Shown here in pieces: positions 36,494 through 44,736 of a DNA stretch of 64,000 nt (within the stretch, counting starts at the first letter, position 1; each line of letters starts with the position of its first letter). The translations under genes were made by a program, and so were the position numbers. The notes under the pieces were generated by a model, which saw only the letters and a list, made by a program, of their open reading frames with translations, did no database searches and was not told the DNA's origin. The DNA is from Herminiimonas sp. Lineage in GTDB: Bacteria > Pseudomonadota > Gammaproteobacteria > Burkholderiales > Burkholderiaceae_D. Location: the NCBI GenBank assembly GCA_028292265.1, contig JAQGMR010000013.1, forward strand, positions 113,480-177,479, in the 5' to 3' direction.

Positions 36494-37762
36494 ATGCACT
36501 TATCTGAACTGAAGGCGTTACACGTCTCCGCCCTGCTGGAAATGGCCATTGGCCTCGATATTGAAAACGCAGCCCGGCTCCGCAAACAGGAGTTGATGTT
36601 CGCGATCCTCAAGAAGCGCGCAAAGTCCGGCGACCAGATCTTTGGTGATGGCGCCCTGGAAGTGCTTCCAGACGGCTTTGGCTTTCTGCGCTCGCCGGAC
36701 GCCAGCTACATGGCCTCGACTGACGACATTTATATTTCGCCTTCGCAGATCCGCCGCTTCAATTTGCATACCGGCGATTCGATCGAAGGCGAAGTGCGGA
36801 CCCCCAAGGATGGCGAGCGCTACTTCGCGCTGGTCAAGGTGGACAAGGTCAACGGCGAACCGCCGGAGGCGTCCAAGCACAAGATCCTGTTTGAAAACCT
36901 GACGCCGCTGCACCCAAACCGGGTAATGACGCTCGAGCGCGAGATGCGCGGAGAAGAAAACATCACCGGCCGCATCATCGACATGATTGCGCCGATCGGA
37001 CGTGGCCAACGCGGCCTGCTGGTGGCGTCGCCGAAGTCAGGCAAGTCGGTCATGCTGCAGCACATCGCGCATGCCATCACCACCAATCATCCCGATACCA
37101 CCCTCATCGTGCTGCTGATTGACGAGCGCCCGGAGGAAGTGACCGAGATGCAGCGCTCGGTGCGCGGCGAAGTGGTCGCTTCCACCTTCGACGAACCCGC
37201 AACGCGCCACGTGCAGGTCGCCGAGATGGTGCTGGAAAAAGCCAAGCGCCTGGTTGAGATGAAAAAGGATGTGGTCATTCTGCTCGACTCCATCACCCGC
37301 CTCGCCCGTGCCTACAACACCGTCATACCGGCATCCGGCAAGGTGCTCACCGGTGGTGTGGACGCCAATGCGTTGCAGCGTCCAAAGCGCTTCTTCGGCG
37401 CCGCGCGCAACATTGAAGAAGGCGGCTCACTCACCATCATCGCCACTGCACTGATCGAAACCGGCAGCCGGATGGACGACGTGATCTACGAAGAATTCAA
37501 GGGCACCGGCAACATGGAAGTTCACCTTGAACGTCGCCTTGCCGAGAAACGTGTTTACCCTTCGATCAACCTCAACAAATCGGGCACGCGCCGCGAAGAA
37601 CTGCTGATCAAGTCAGACCAGTTGCAGAAGATCTGGGTCCTGCGCAAACTGCTTTACGGCATGGACGAGATCGAGGCGATGGAGTTCATCCTCGACAAAA
37701 TGAAGGCGACCAAGAACAACGCCGAATTTTTTGACATGATGCGGCGCGGCGGCAACCCTTAA
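36494..37762 (+). CDS. rho: Transcription termination factor Rho
   Basis: The 422-residue hexameric RNA helicase ends transcription. It has the N-terminal helix bundle, the cold-shock-type RNA-binding domain ([12 protein letters not shown] near residue 65), and the RecA-like motor. In the motor are the Walker A variant SPKSGKS near 180, [12 protein letters not shown] near 210, the Q-loop/R-loop region and [20 protein letters not shown]. Length is normal for the group. It lies between trxA and the L31 gene on the same strand. Confidence 0.97.
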   Translation: MHLSELKALHVSALLEMAIGLDIENAARLRKQELMFAILKKRAKSGDQIFGDGALEVLPDGFGFLRSPDASYMASTDDIYISPSQIRRFNLHTGDSIEGEVRTPKDGERYFALVKVDKVNGEPPEASKHKILFENLTPLHPNRVMTLEREMRGEENITGRIIDMIAPIGRGQRGLLVASPKSGKSVMLQHIAHAITTNHPDTTLIVLLIDERPEEVTEMQRSVRGEVVASTFDEPATRHVQVAEMVLEKAKRLVEMKKDVVILLDSITRLARAYNTVIPASGKVLTGGVDANALQRPKRFFGAARNIEEGGSLTIIATALIETGSRMDDVIYEEFKGTGNMEVHLERRLAEKRVYPSINLNKSGTRREELLIKSDQLQKIWVLRKLLYGMDEIEAMEFILDKMKATKNNAEFFDMMRRGGNP

Positions 37763-37824
37763 TCGAAACCCCTCGGGCCAACCGGCGCGCGCATCTGATG
37801 GCTGTCCCGCTGAAGTCTTCAACG

Positions 37825-37853
37825 CAGACATTTCGTCGTCGCCCCTGTATAAT
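37825..37853 (+). promoter_or_regulatory. Probable sigma-70 promoter of the L31 gene
   Basis: TATAAT (37848-37853) lies 17 bases after CAGACA (37825-37830), which matches the -35 consensus in four of six positions. The leader to the ATG at 37951 would be about 90 bases. Confidence 0.55.
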
Positions 37854-37950
37854 CTGCGGTTCCCTAAAACGGGCAAGTGATTGGCAATCGGGTCGCGAAG
37901 CAGTGAGACCGACGAAGTGCTGATTGGCTACCATACCTGCCGAGGCAAAA

Positions 37951-38223
37951 ATGAAAGAAAAGATCCATCCCGAGTACAACGAGATTGTCGTGCATGACCT
38001 ATCCTGCGACTTCAAGTTTGTTACCCGCTCTACTGTCAAACCGCGTGACAAGATCACTTTTGAAGGGAAGGAATATCCCCTTCTGAAGGTCGAGGTTTCC
38101 TCGGAATCGCATCCGTTCTACACCGGTAAGCACAAGATCGTGGACACCGCGGGTCGCGTTGAGAAGTTCCGTCAAAAGTACGGTACGCGCGGCTCAAAAA
38201 CCAATGCAACTGGCGAGCAGTAA
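37951..38223 (+). CDS. rpmE2: Ribosomal protein L31 type B
   Basis: The 90-residue protein opens [20 protein letters not shown] and contains [24 protein letters not shown]. It lacks the CxxC zinc motif of the ordinary L31, so it is the zinc-independent type B form. In many bacteria type B replaces zinc-bound L31 when zinc is low. Here it stands alone after rho, where some relatives carry the ordinary form. A strong terminator follows. Confidence 0.95.
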   Translation: MKEKIHPEYNEIVVHDLSCDFKFVTRSTVKPRDKITFEGKEYPLLKVEVSSESHPFYTGKHKIVDTAGRVEKFRQKYGTRGSKTNATGEQ

Positions 38224-38238
38224 CCCGCCCGTGGATTG

Positions 38239-38268
38239 TAAAAAGGCAGCTTCGGCTGCCTTTTTTGT
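38239..38268 (+). terminator. Rho-independent terminator of the L31 gene
   Basis: AAAAGGCAGC/GCTGCCTTTT with a TTCG tetraloop, flanked by A and T runs (38241-38266). It could work in both directions. Confidence 0.92.
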
Positions 38269-38391
38269 TTGACCCGCCGGTTGCGGACTGCGATCGCACA
38301 ACGGCCTCTATCGTTCATGTCGCCGATATTGCTTTTGCGGCACAATACTGCGACTTCCTGACCGCGCTCAGCGCGCAATCTGATCCTGCCA

Positions 38392-40107
38392 ATGAAGCCA
38401 GTCCGCCTTCCCGCTTCTGCCACGAACGCCCTGCCCCGATGGGCGGTGCTTGCGCTATGCCTGCTCTATATCTTGCCCGGGATGATCCGGCGCGATCCCT
38501 GGAAGACGGATGACGCCGCAGGCTTCGGCATCATGTGGACCATGGCACGGGGCAACCTGCATGACTGGCTCTGGCCAAACATCGCGGGACTGGCTTCTCC
38601 AGAAGAAGGACCACTGGCATTCTGGTTTGGCGCAGTCTGCATAAAGTTGTTCGGCGGGCTGGTTGGCGACGCCCTCGCCGCGCGACTGTCGATCATCGGT
38701 TTTTTTGTAATAGGCGCGCTCTCGGTCTGGTACGCAACCTATCTGCTGGGTCGCCGGGCCGAGGCGCAACCAATGCGACTGGCCTTCGGCGGCCAGCCCG
38801 AGCCCAAAGACTTCGGCCGCACCTTGGCCGACGGCGCGCTGCTAATCTACCTCGGCTTCCTGGGGCTGCTTTTGCGCAGCCACGAGACGAGCGCGGAAGC
38901 CCTGCAAATTTCGCTGGTCGCCTTCGCCGTCTACACCAGTGTCCGCCTTCTCGAATCGATTTCCGTCCGTTCTTCGGTATTGCTGGGTGTTACGCTGGGC
39001 TTGCTCGTTCTGACGCGCGGATGGCCCGTGCCGCTGGCGTTCTGGATCGGCGTGACCGTGGTGAGCGTAATGCGCCGTAGCCCGGCTGCGGTGCGGCTGG
39101 TATTGATAAGCTTGCCGCTCGCGGCCATGGTGGGGGCGATCTGGCCGATCCTGAACCACTTCCTGCTGCCGGCAGGCGACTCGCCCACAGCGGCGTGGCT
39201 GGCCTGGAATCACAAACAGGTCAGTTGGCCGACGTGGGACAGCCTGGCCTACCTGCTCAAGTATGGTATCTGGTTTACCTGGCCTGCCTGGCCATTCGCT
39301 GGCTGGGCGCTGTATGCATGGCGCAAGCAATACGACACCCTGCACATCATGCTGCCGGTGGCCGTGGTCGGCTCACTCTCCATCCTGGCTTTGCTCAATC
39401 CGAACGCCGAGGAAGGTCTGCTGTTGCCACTGCTCCCCGGTCTCGCAATTCTCGCCGCGTTTGGCCTCTCGACGATGAAGCGCGGCGCTATTAATGCGGT
39501 TGACTGGTTTTCGGTCCTCACGTTATCGCTCTGCGCCGGCTTCATCTGGATCGGCTGGATCGCCAAGCAAACTGGCTGGCCGGCGCAAATTGCGAAGAAC
39601 GCATTCAAGCTCGCGCCCGGCTTCACGCCGGAGTTCAATCTTGTGGCGTTCGTTATCGCGGCGCTCGCCACCGTTGGCTGGCTGCTGGTCGTGCACTGGC
39701 GGATCTCGCGCCGGCCCTCCGTACTTTGGCGTGCCGTTGTCCTGTCCTCTGGCGGTGTCATCCTGTGCTGGCTGCTGCTGATGACGCTATGGCTGCCGTG
39801 GCTGAACTATGGCAAGAGCTATGCCGGCGTGGCGGAACAAATCGCCGCGCATCTCCCTCCCACCATTGACTGCGTGGCGACCAACGCCGGGCCGTCCCAG
39901 CGCGCCTCGTTCGCCTATTTTGGCCATGTCAACTTCGCGGCGTTCGACCAGACCGACTGCAATGCCCTGCTCCTGCAGGGTCGGGATACCCATGAGGCGG
40001 CAAGCATACTGCGTCAACACCCGGGTCGCTGGGAGTTGACGTGGGAAGGCCGGCGGCCGTCGGACCGTGACGAACTGTTCCGCCTTTATCGCCGGGTTTC
40101 ACGATGA
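38392..40107 (+). CDS. ArnT/PMT-like membrane glycosyltransferase
   Basis: The 571-residue protein has about twelve membrane segments in its first 460 residues and a small periplasmic C-terminal domain. The first loop after helix 1 reads RRDPWKTDDAAGFGIMWTM, the acidic motif of GT-C enzymes such as ArnT (lipid A aminoarabinose transferase) and related PMT proteins. These move a sugar from an undecaprenyl-phosphate carrier to lipid A or protein. Which acceptor applies is not clear. The MATE gene begins 24 bases after its stop. Confidence 0.8.
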   Translation: MKPVRLPASATNALPRWAVLALCLLYILPGMIRRDPWKTDDAAGFGIMWTMARGNLHDWLWPNIAGLASPEEGPLAFWFGAVCIKLFGGLVGDALAARLSIIGFFVIGALSVWYATYLLGRRAEAQPMRLAFGGQPEPKDFGRTLADGALLIYLGFLGLLLRSHETSAEALQISLVAFAVYTSVRLLESISVRSSVLLGVTLGLLVLTRGWPVPLAFWIGVTVVSVMRRSPAAVRLVLISLPLAAMVGAIWPILNHFLLPAGDSPTAAWLAWNHKQVSWPTWDSLAYLLKYGIWFTWPAWPFAGWALYAWRKQYDTLHIMLPVAVVGSLSILALLNPNAEEGLLLPLLPGLAILAAFGLSTMKRGAINAVDWFSVLTLSLCAGFIWIGWIAKQTGWPAQIAKNAFKLAPGFTPEFNLVAFVIAALATVGWLLVVHWRISRRPSVLWRAVVLSSGGVILCWLLLMTLWLPWLNYGKSYAGVAEQIAAHLPPTIDCVATNAGPSQRASFAYFGHVNFAAFDQTDCNALLLQGRDTHEAASILRQHPGRWELTWEGRRPSDRDELFRLYRRVSR

Positions 40108-40131
40108 TGCCCTGAAAAGGATGCATGGCAA

Positions 40132-41535
40132 ATGATGCGCGGACGGCAGTGGCAGCATGCAATGCGGATACTGGCGCTTGCGTGGCCCATTTTGGTGGGA
40201 CAACTGGCCGTGATCGCCAACGGCGTTCTCGATACCGCCATGACGTCGCGGTTCTCGTCCGACGATTTGGCTGCGCTGGCGGTGGGCGCGTCCGTCTACG
40301 TCAGCATTTTTGTCGGACTGAATGGCGTACTGCAGGCGCTCTCTCCGATTCTTGGCCAGCTCTATGGTGGTCGACGCTACGTGGACATCGGCGCCGAGGT
40401 CAAGCAAGGCGCGTGGCTTGCACTGTTCCTGACCATCATCGGCTTCGTCGCCCTGCTATTCCCACAGCCGCTGCTGGCCGTGGCGCACGCGTCGCCGGAG
40501 CTCGCTGCCAAGGTAACGCGCTACCTCGGCATTCTGGCCCTTGCCTTGCCGGCGACCCTTGGCTTTCGCATCTATGCCTCGTTGAACAGCGCGCTGGCGC
40601 TGCCGAAGATGGTCATGGCGATCCAGATCGGCGCACTTCTGCTGAAATTTCCCCTGAATGCTTGGTTCATTTTTGGTGGATTCGGCCTGCCGGCCTTCGG
40701 CGGCCCGGGGTGCGCCATGGCTACGGCCATCGTATCCTGGATGTCATTCCTGGTTGCCTTCTACCTGCTGCGCACGCGTGACATCTACCGGCCATTCGAA
40801 TTGTTTGGCCGCGGCTTCGTCGCACCGCGCTGGGCTGCACAGCGCGCCCTGCTGCGGCTTGGCGTGCCAATGGGGCTTTCGTATTTGATTGAGGTGACGG
40901 CCTTCACCTTCATGGCGCTTTTTATTGCACGCCTTGGCCCCACCGTGGTCGCCGGGCACCAGATCACCGCCAACTTTGGCACCGTTCTTTATATGCTGCC
41001 GCTTTCGATTGCCAGCGCCACCGGCATCCTGGTTGCGCAGTCGGTTGGCGCGCGCAATCTTGATAGCGCTCGGCGCATCGGCTACGCTGGCATTGCCCTG
41101 GCCGGGCTGCTGTCGGCGTCGGTGGGCGCCATAGTCTGGCTTTTGCGCTCCCTGATTATTCGCGCCTACACGCCGGACGAAGCAGTGGCTGCGGTGGCGA
41201 TGCCGCTATTCCTCTTCATCGGCTTCTACCAGTTGTTCGACGCGGTGCAGGTCACCACCTCGTTCGTGCTCCGTGCCTATCGGGTCGCCGTGGTGCCGAC
41301 CGTGATGTACGCCTTCGCCTTGTGGGGCGTTGGACTGCTTGGAGGTTACATCCTGGGTCTCGACCCGTTCGGTGTCGCGCCGGGAGTCCTGCGCGGGCCG
41401 GCTGGATTTTGGCTCGGCAACAGTTTCAGCCTTGCGCTGGTTGGGCTCGGCCTGCTGTGGTACCTCGATGCAATCCAAAAGAAGGCAGTACGCGAATTGC
41501 GTGCCGATGCAAGCCGAATGCCTGCGCGCCTGTGA
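40132..41535 (+). CDS. MATE family efflux protein
   Basis: This is a multidrug and toxic-compound extrusion protein of 467 residues with two sets of six membrane segments. It shows AWPILVGQLAVIANGVLDT in helix 1 with a following ISPILGQLYGG type loop, and the second-half repeats PMGLSYLIEVTAF and the GHQITANFGTVLYMLPL pattern typical of NorM-like members. The substrate is unknown. ATG 40132 or 40135 is the start. Its position after the ArnT-like gene suggests co-transcription. Confidence 0.9.
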   Translation: MMRGRQWQHAMRILALAWPILVGQLAVIANGVLDTAMTSRFSSDDLAALAVGASVYVSIFVGLNGVLQALSPILGQLYGGRRYVDIGAEVKQGAWLALFLTIIGFVALLFPQPLLAVAHASPELAAKVTRYLGILALALPATLGFRIYASLNSALALPKMVMAIQIGALLLKFPLNAWFIFGGFGLPAFGGPGCAMATAIVSWMSFLVAFYLLRTRDIYRPFELFGRGFVAPRWAAQRALLRLGVPMGLSYLIEVTAFTFMALFIARLGPTVVAGHQITANFGTVLYMLPLSIASATGILVAQSVGARNLDSARRIGYAGIALAGLLSASVGAIVWLLRSLIIRAYTPDEAVAAVAMPLFLFIGFYQLFDAVQVTTSFVLRAYRVAVVPTVMYAFALWGVGLLGGYILGLDPFGVAPGVLRGPAGFWLGNSFSLALVGLGLLWYLDAIQKKAVRELRADASRMPARL

Positions 41536-41756
41536 GGTCGAGACAGGCAGACGGGGAGACGGGAGATGGGCCGCACGAACGGGTAAGGCAAGTGGAAGCA
41601 GCGGAAACCCAAGTTCTTCGCGTTCCGTGCAGCAGGACATTGCGCTGTGACTGCCTGACAAGCTGCCTGTCTAACGCTATCGGCCGATTCAACCAGCGCT
41701 AGTTCTTAATCAAGCCCTACGCCAGCGCCCAATACCAGTCTTCAGTAGAAGGACGC

Positions 41757-42083
41757 CTAGTGCGGCGATGCCTTCAAGCGGTCAAGTACCTCAGTTGCCT
41801 TGGCTAGCCCGATATCGGTGTCGACCGCCACCACGAGTTTAATCACGGCGCCGTGGCGCACGTCCTGGAAGTTGTCGCGGTAATTGCCGCTGTCCCCAAC
41901 GCCGGAGTGGTCCGAATGATCACTGCTGTTGCCCACCGTGAAATTGCCTGCTACCGGGCCTGCCTCGCTATTCATTGCCTCGATCTCGACCTGATCAGCG
42001 TCGAAGCCCTCTGCGAGCAGCGCGGCCCGCGCCGATTCAGCACCGGAGAGGGTGTCGTACATGCGCAAAACGAAGTCAGTCAT
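41757..42083 (-). CDS. Small hypothetical protein with YflT-like pattern
   Basis: The 108-residue soluble protein has a first strand-helix unit (FVLRMYDTLSGAESARAALLAEGF), a loop rich in His, Asp, Gly and Ser (NSSDHSDHSGVGDSGNYRDN), and a final strand-helix unit (VIKLVVAVDTDIGLAKATEVLDRL). The two halves resemble ferredoxin-like general-stress proteins of the YflT type, but I am not sure. It is the last of several small minus-strand genes (42113-43111) that may be one stress-response group. Confidence 0.65.
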   Translation of the reverse strand: MTDFVLRMYDTLSGAESARAALLAEGFDADQVEIEAMNSEAGPVAGNFTVGNSSDHSDHSGVGDSGNYRDNFQDVRHGAVIKLVVAVDTDIGLAKATEVLDRLKASPH

Positions 42084-42112
42084 GGTGGTGCCGGTCGTGT
42101 CGCTGTCAGTTT

Positions 42113-42334
42113 TTACAGGTCCGCCAGCAGTCGGTGGGCAAGCGCTTTTGCTTCTTCCAGCGCCTCTTCCGGCGTGTCGGAAATTGCATCTACAGCGCGC
42201 GGCGCACTGTCGTCCCTGCCTGCCGGCAGGCCCATGCGGGTAATCAGCACCACCCCCTGATACTTCCCGTCAGGCAGACGCTGGATATCCGCTTCGGCTC
42301 TCCAGTCCTGCTTGGTATAGGTGACGGCAGCCAT
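42113..42334 (-). CDS. Small protein of unknown function
   Basis: The 73-residue soluble protein begins MAAVTYTKQDWRAEADIQRL and ends in a helix PEEALEEAKALAHRLLADL. It has one beta-rich centre (GKYQGVVLITRMG). I do not recognise a family. It lies four bases from the stop of the preceding DUF3606 gene, so the pair is very likely co-transcribed. Confidence 0.6.
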   Translation of the reverse strand: MAAVTYTKQDWRAEADIQRLPDGKYQGVVLITRMGLPAGRDDSAPRAVDAISDTPEEALEEAKALAHRLLADL

Positions 42335-42338
42335 GGGC

Positions 42339-42539
42339 TTACTTTCCGAGCATGGACCGCACTTCTGCGATGTCAGTGCCGACTTCCGCCACGGCTTTGC
42401 GCAAATCGACCTCGCTGACGTTCCAGTGCTGCATCCAGCGCCGGACTTCTGATGGATCGTTAATGTCCAGTTCGCCCAAAGGTTGCAGGTTGAAGCGGTC
42501 CAAGTTTGCGGTGCTGTTGGTCTGTTCTTGCATGGTCAT
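42339..42539 (-). CDS. DUF3606-type small protein
   Basis: The 66-residue protein contains INDPSEVRRWMQHWNVSEVDLRKAV and a final AEVRSMLGK, the pattern of DUF3606, a small helical family found in stress-linked gene clusters of alpha- and betaproteobacteria. ATG 42539 is used, with a second in-frame ATG two codons later. The open frame upstream is not protein-like. The function is unknown. Confidence 0.75.
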   Translation of the reverse strand: MTMQEQTNSTANLDRFNLQPLGELDINDPSEVRRWMQHWNVSEVDLRKAVAEVGTDIAEVRSMLGK

Positions 42540-42656
42540 ATCGTCGGTGTAGTTGAAGTGTCGCAACCATCTTAAGCGGCGAGTAACACTTCGCCTTTGC
42601 GGGCGCACAAGATTCTGCGCCCGGTTCGGTTAACCGTTTTACGGCGCGCGAGGAGA

Positions 42657-42875
42657 TCAAAATTCATGCTCGTCCAATGCTCTCTGCGCCCGCTCGTGAG
42701 CAGCCTTGAGTGCTTCGTCTTCCGACGTATAGATGCCAGATGGAATATAGGTCTCCGCGATTTCAGGCTCGCGCGTGAGGCGAACGAACACCTGCGCTTC
42801 CCAAGTGGCGTCTGGCTGCAACACCGCGGCAATACGCGCGATGTGGGTCCCACTTTGCAATACCTTCCCGTTCAT
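42657..42875 (-). CDS. Small protein of unknown function
   Basis: The 72-residue protein has alternating strands (GTHIARIAAVLQ, WEAQVFVRLT, AETYIPSGIYTSEDEAL) and a final long helix (KAAHERAQRALDEHEF). GGAGAGAC directly precedes the ATG. The shape (three strands plus a helix) resembles the 42113 gene product and could be a related small fold. No function is suggested by sequence. Confidence 0.6.
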   Translation of the reverse strand: MNGKVLQSGTHIARIAAVLQPDATWEAQVFVRLTREPEIAETYIPSGIYTSEDEALKAAHERAQRALDEHEF

Positions 42876-42988
42876 GTCTCTCCATTCACTTAACAGGCAT
42901 GCAGACAGAAACCGCCTTGGGCTTCCGACGTGCTCGATTGTTTGGGTCTGACCATGCGAGCCTGACCTGCAGATTCAGCCGTGCGGGA

Positions 42989-43111
42989 TCAACTCGGATT
43001 ATGGTCCGGAACCGGATCTTGCTCGGGGCTCGGCACCACAGGCGCCGGTGGGTCTTCCTCGCCGAAAGGTTCGTGGTCCGGGGTTGGACCGGGTGTTGGT
43101 GCTCTGTGCAT
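42989..43111 (-). CDS. Tiny Pro/Asp/Glu-rich protein
   Basis: This is a 40-codon frame reading MHRAPTPGPTPDHEPFGEED followed by PPAPVVPSPEQDPVPDHNPS. Similar Pro-rich acidic tails occur in short hypothetical proteins of Burkholderiales. GTGAGG lies about 8 bases before the ATG. The composition makes it intrinsically disordered; function is unknown. It is too short for usual gene callers, so coding status rests on the ribosome site and the amino-acid bias. Confidence 0.5.
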   Translation of the reverse strand: MHRAPTPGPTPDHEPFGEEDPPAPVVPSPEQDPVPDHNPS

Positions 43112-43361
43112 GATGCAGCCTCACGGTCTAAAGCGCTAACGCCAAACAGTAGCAAAGCGATGCGCCAGTCGCATTGAGCGGCATCAGGCCAGACGATTAA
43201 AGCCTTCGCTTGCATACAACGCAACCCGTTTTTGCAAAAAAAAAACGGCCAGCATCGATACCCCCCTTTCAAACCGTTCAAACCGTTCAAACGGCTCAAA
43301 CGGCTCTAGCGGCTACCTGCAGAAAAGCCTTGCGGCCACAGCAGGCCGAGCCCCCGAAAAC
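43112..43361. other. Intergenic stretch with terminator-like palindrome and tandem repeats
   Basis: It holds the palindrome at 43226-43248 (CCGTTTTTGC, ten A, CGG), which could end transcription in either direction, and a 9-bp tandem repeat at 43268-43312. No other feature is visible. Confidence 0.5.
43268..43312 (+). repeat. 9-bp degenerate tandem repeat, five units
   Basis: The units are TTCAAACCG (twice), TTCAAACGG, CTCAAACGG and CTCTAGCGG. The array is short and lies about 50 bases downstream of the stop of the minus-strand gene at 43362. Confidence 0.75.
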
Positions 43362-44198
43362 TTAGGGTTGCCCGTAATAGTCCTGCACCGTATCCCACGC
43401 CACATTCTGCAGGAACGCGGCCGTGGAGTCGTCCAGCCCTGCGTTGTATTTTAAGCCGACCGGCGACTTGCCATAGAGGGAGGCATACACGGTACAGGCC
43501 GCGAGATAGGTGCCCGCCAGCGATGGATGGCGCTTGTCGGCGACATACAGATTCAACTCCGGACGCTTCGATACGGAGCGTGCGAACGCGAGGCCGGCGG
43601 GAATCACCAACGCATCGTTATCATTGCCGGCCCTGGTGTACGCCTCTGCCAGTTGCGCCGTCATTTCCGGCTTGTCGGCATAGGCCCATGACATGAAGAA
43701 AATCGGCCGCGCTCCATACTTGCGCACGATGGCTGCATCTTTCTTCGCGAACTCCGTAAACATGGCTTTGAGCTGCGGATGAATCGGACATTGGCTGCAG
43801 TCCATCATGATGGCTGCGTCGAAAAGCTTGTCGGGCTTGTTGAAGCGAATTTCGTTGTTGGCCACGAACGAATAGGAACCCACGGCGTCTGGCCGGAAAT
43901 AGGATTCCACGTCATGCCAGTTCAGGCCGGAACCGCTGATGGTCGCCGAGGTGCTCCTCTGGATTTTTGCGAGGGCAGGATCGCCTTCCAGAAGCATGTT
44001 GCGGACATGTCCATGCATGCTGTTGTTGTAGTAGAAAAAGCTGTTGCCAATGTAGATTTCAGATGTTGTCGGCGCGGCGGGATTGGGCTTCACTGCTGGC
44101 CGGCTTTGCGCGTGCGCACTTGTGCCGACGGCGACGCTGCCAAAAAGCAGAATACCGGCGAGCAGGGTGGGGATCGACGTCTTGAATGCGCGTTTCAT
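43362..44198 (-). CDS. SGNH-like exported protein
   Basis: The 278-residue precursor has a signal peptide (cleaved near AHAQS). The mature part has IYIGNSFFYYNNSMHGH near the start (the Ser in GNSF would be the nucleophile), and ADKRHPSLAGTYLAACTVY near the C-terminus, whose Asp/His would complete an SGNH/GDSL-type triad. DUF4886-like proteins have this shape. It probably hydrolyses an ester in the periplasm, but the substrate is unknown. Confidence 0.7.
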   Translation of the reverse strand: MKRAFKTSIPTLLAGILLFGSVAVGTSAHAQSRPAVKPNPAAPTTSEIYIGNSFFYYNNSMHGHVRNMLLEGDPALAKIQRSTSATISGSGLNWHDVESYFRPDAVGSYSFVANNEIRFNKPDKLFDAAIMMDCSQCPIHPQLKAMFTEFAKKDAAIVRKYGARPIFFMSWAYADKPEMTAQLAEAYTRAGNDNDALVIPAGLAFARSVSKRPELNLYVADKRHPSLAGTYLAACTVYASLYGKSPVGLKYNAGLDDSTAAFLQNVAWDTVQDYYGQP

Positions 44199-44310
44199 GG
44201 TGGTCTCCTTGAGTTATTTTTTATGGCGGGAAGTGCGAATTTGCGCAGCGATCTGAACACGACGCTAGCCAGCCGAACCGGCAAGCCGCGACGTTCATTT
44301 TCATTGAAGC

Positions 44311-44610
44311 TCAGGTTTCAAATGCCACGATGGTGACGTCCGCCGCCGCGTCGCGCAAGGGAATCAGCGCATGGTACGCCGTCGACGCATACCAGCCTTC
44401 AACCGATGCGGCATCGGGAAAACGGATGACCACCGTGTCCGTATGGCTGTGCTGACCAGTGAGGACCCGCAGGCGGCGACCACGCAATAGTAGCGAGGCA
44501 CCGAAAGGCGCAAGCGTCGCCGGAACACGCGCACAGTACTGGTCCCATTTGGCACCGTCGTGTACGGTGATATGTCCAATAATGCAGGCCGCCTGATTAT
44601 TCGCTGACAT
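44311..44610 (-). CDS. DUF1330 family protein
   Basis: The 99-residue protein has the DUF1330 pattern (ACIIGHITVHDGAKWDQYCARVP, then VVIRFPDAASVEGWYASTAYHALIPLRD), a ferredoxin-like dimeric alpha/beta-barrel. Family function is not established. The Trp/Tyr-rich WYAS motif is typical. It is a stand-alone minus-strand gene upstream of the SGNH-like gene, with about 110 bases between them. Confidence 0.85.
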   Translation of the reverse strand: MSANNQAACIIGHITVHDGAKWDQYCARVPATLAPFGASLLLRGRRLRVLTGQHSHTDTVVIRFPDAASVEGWYASTAYHALIPLRDAAADVTIVAFET

Positions 44611-44736
44611 TAGTCATTCCCCGCATCCGGACTGAAGGTCTCGCCGAAGCGGTGCGACCGCTGGACGAGAAGAAGACAAGATCAACGAAGCTGCCGTCAC
44701 GCATTGCAGTCACGGCTTTATTGCAGTGCAGGGCTT

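Noticed and set aside
42886..43299. 137-codon minus-strand frame
   Set aside because: It crosses the tandem repeats and the poly-A palindrome and overlaps the better-supported 40-codon gene in another frame.
43268..43312. Possible CRISPR-like array
   Set aside because: The units are 9 bp, directly adjacent without spacers, and no cas genes occur.
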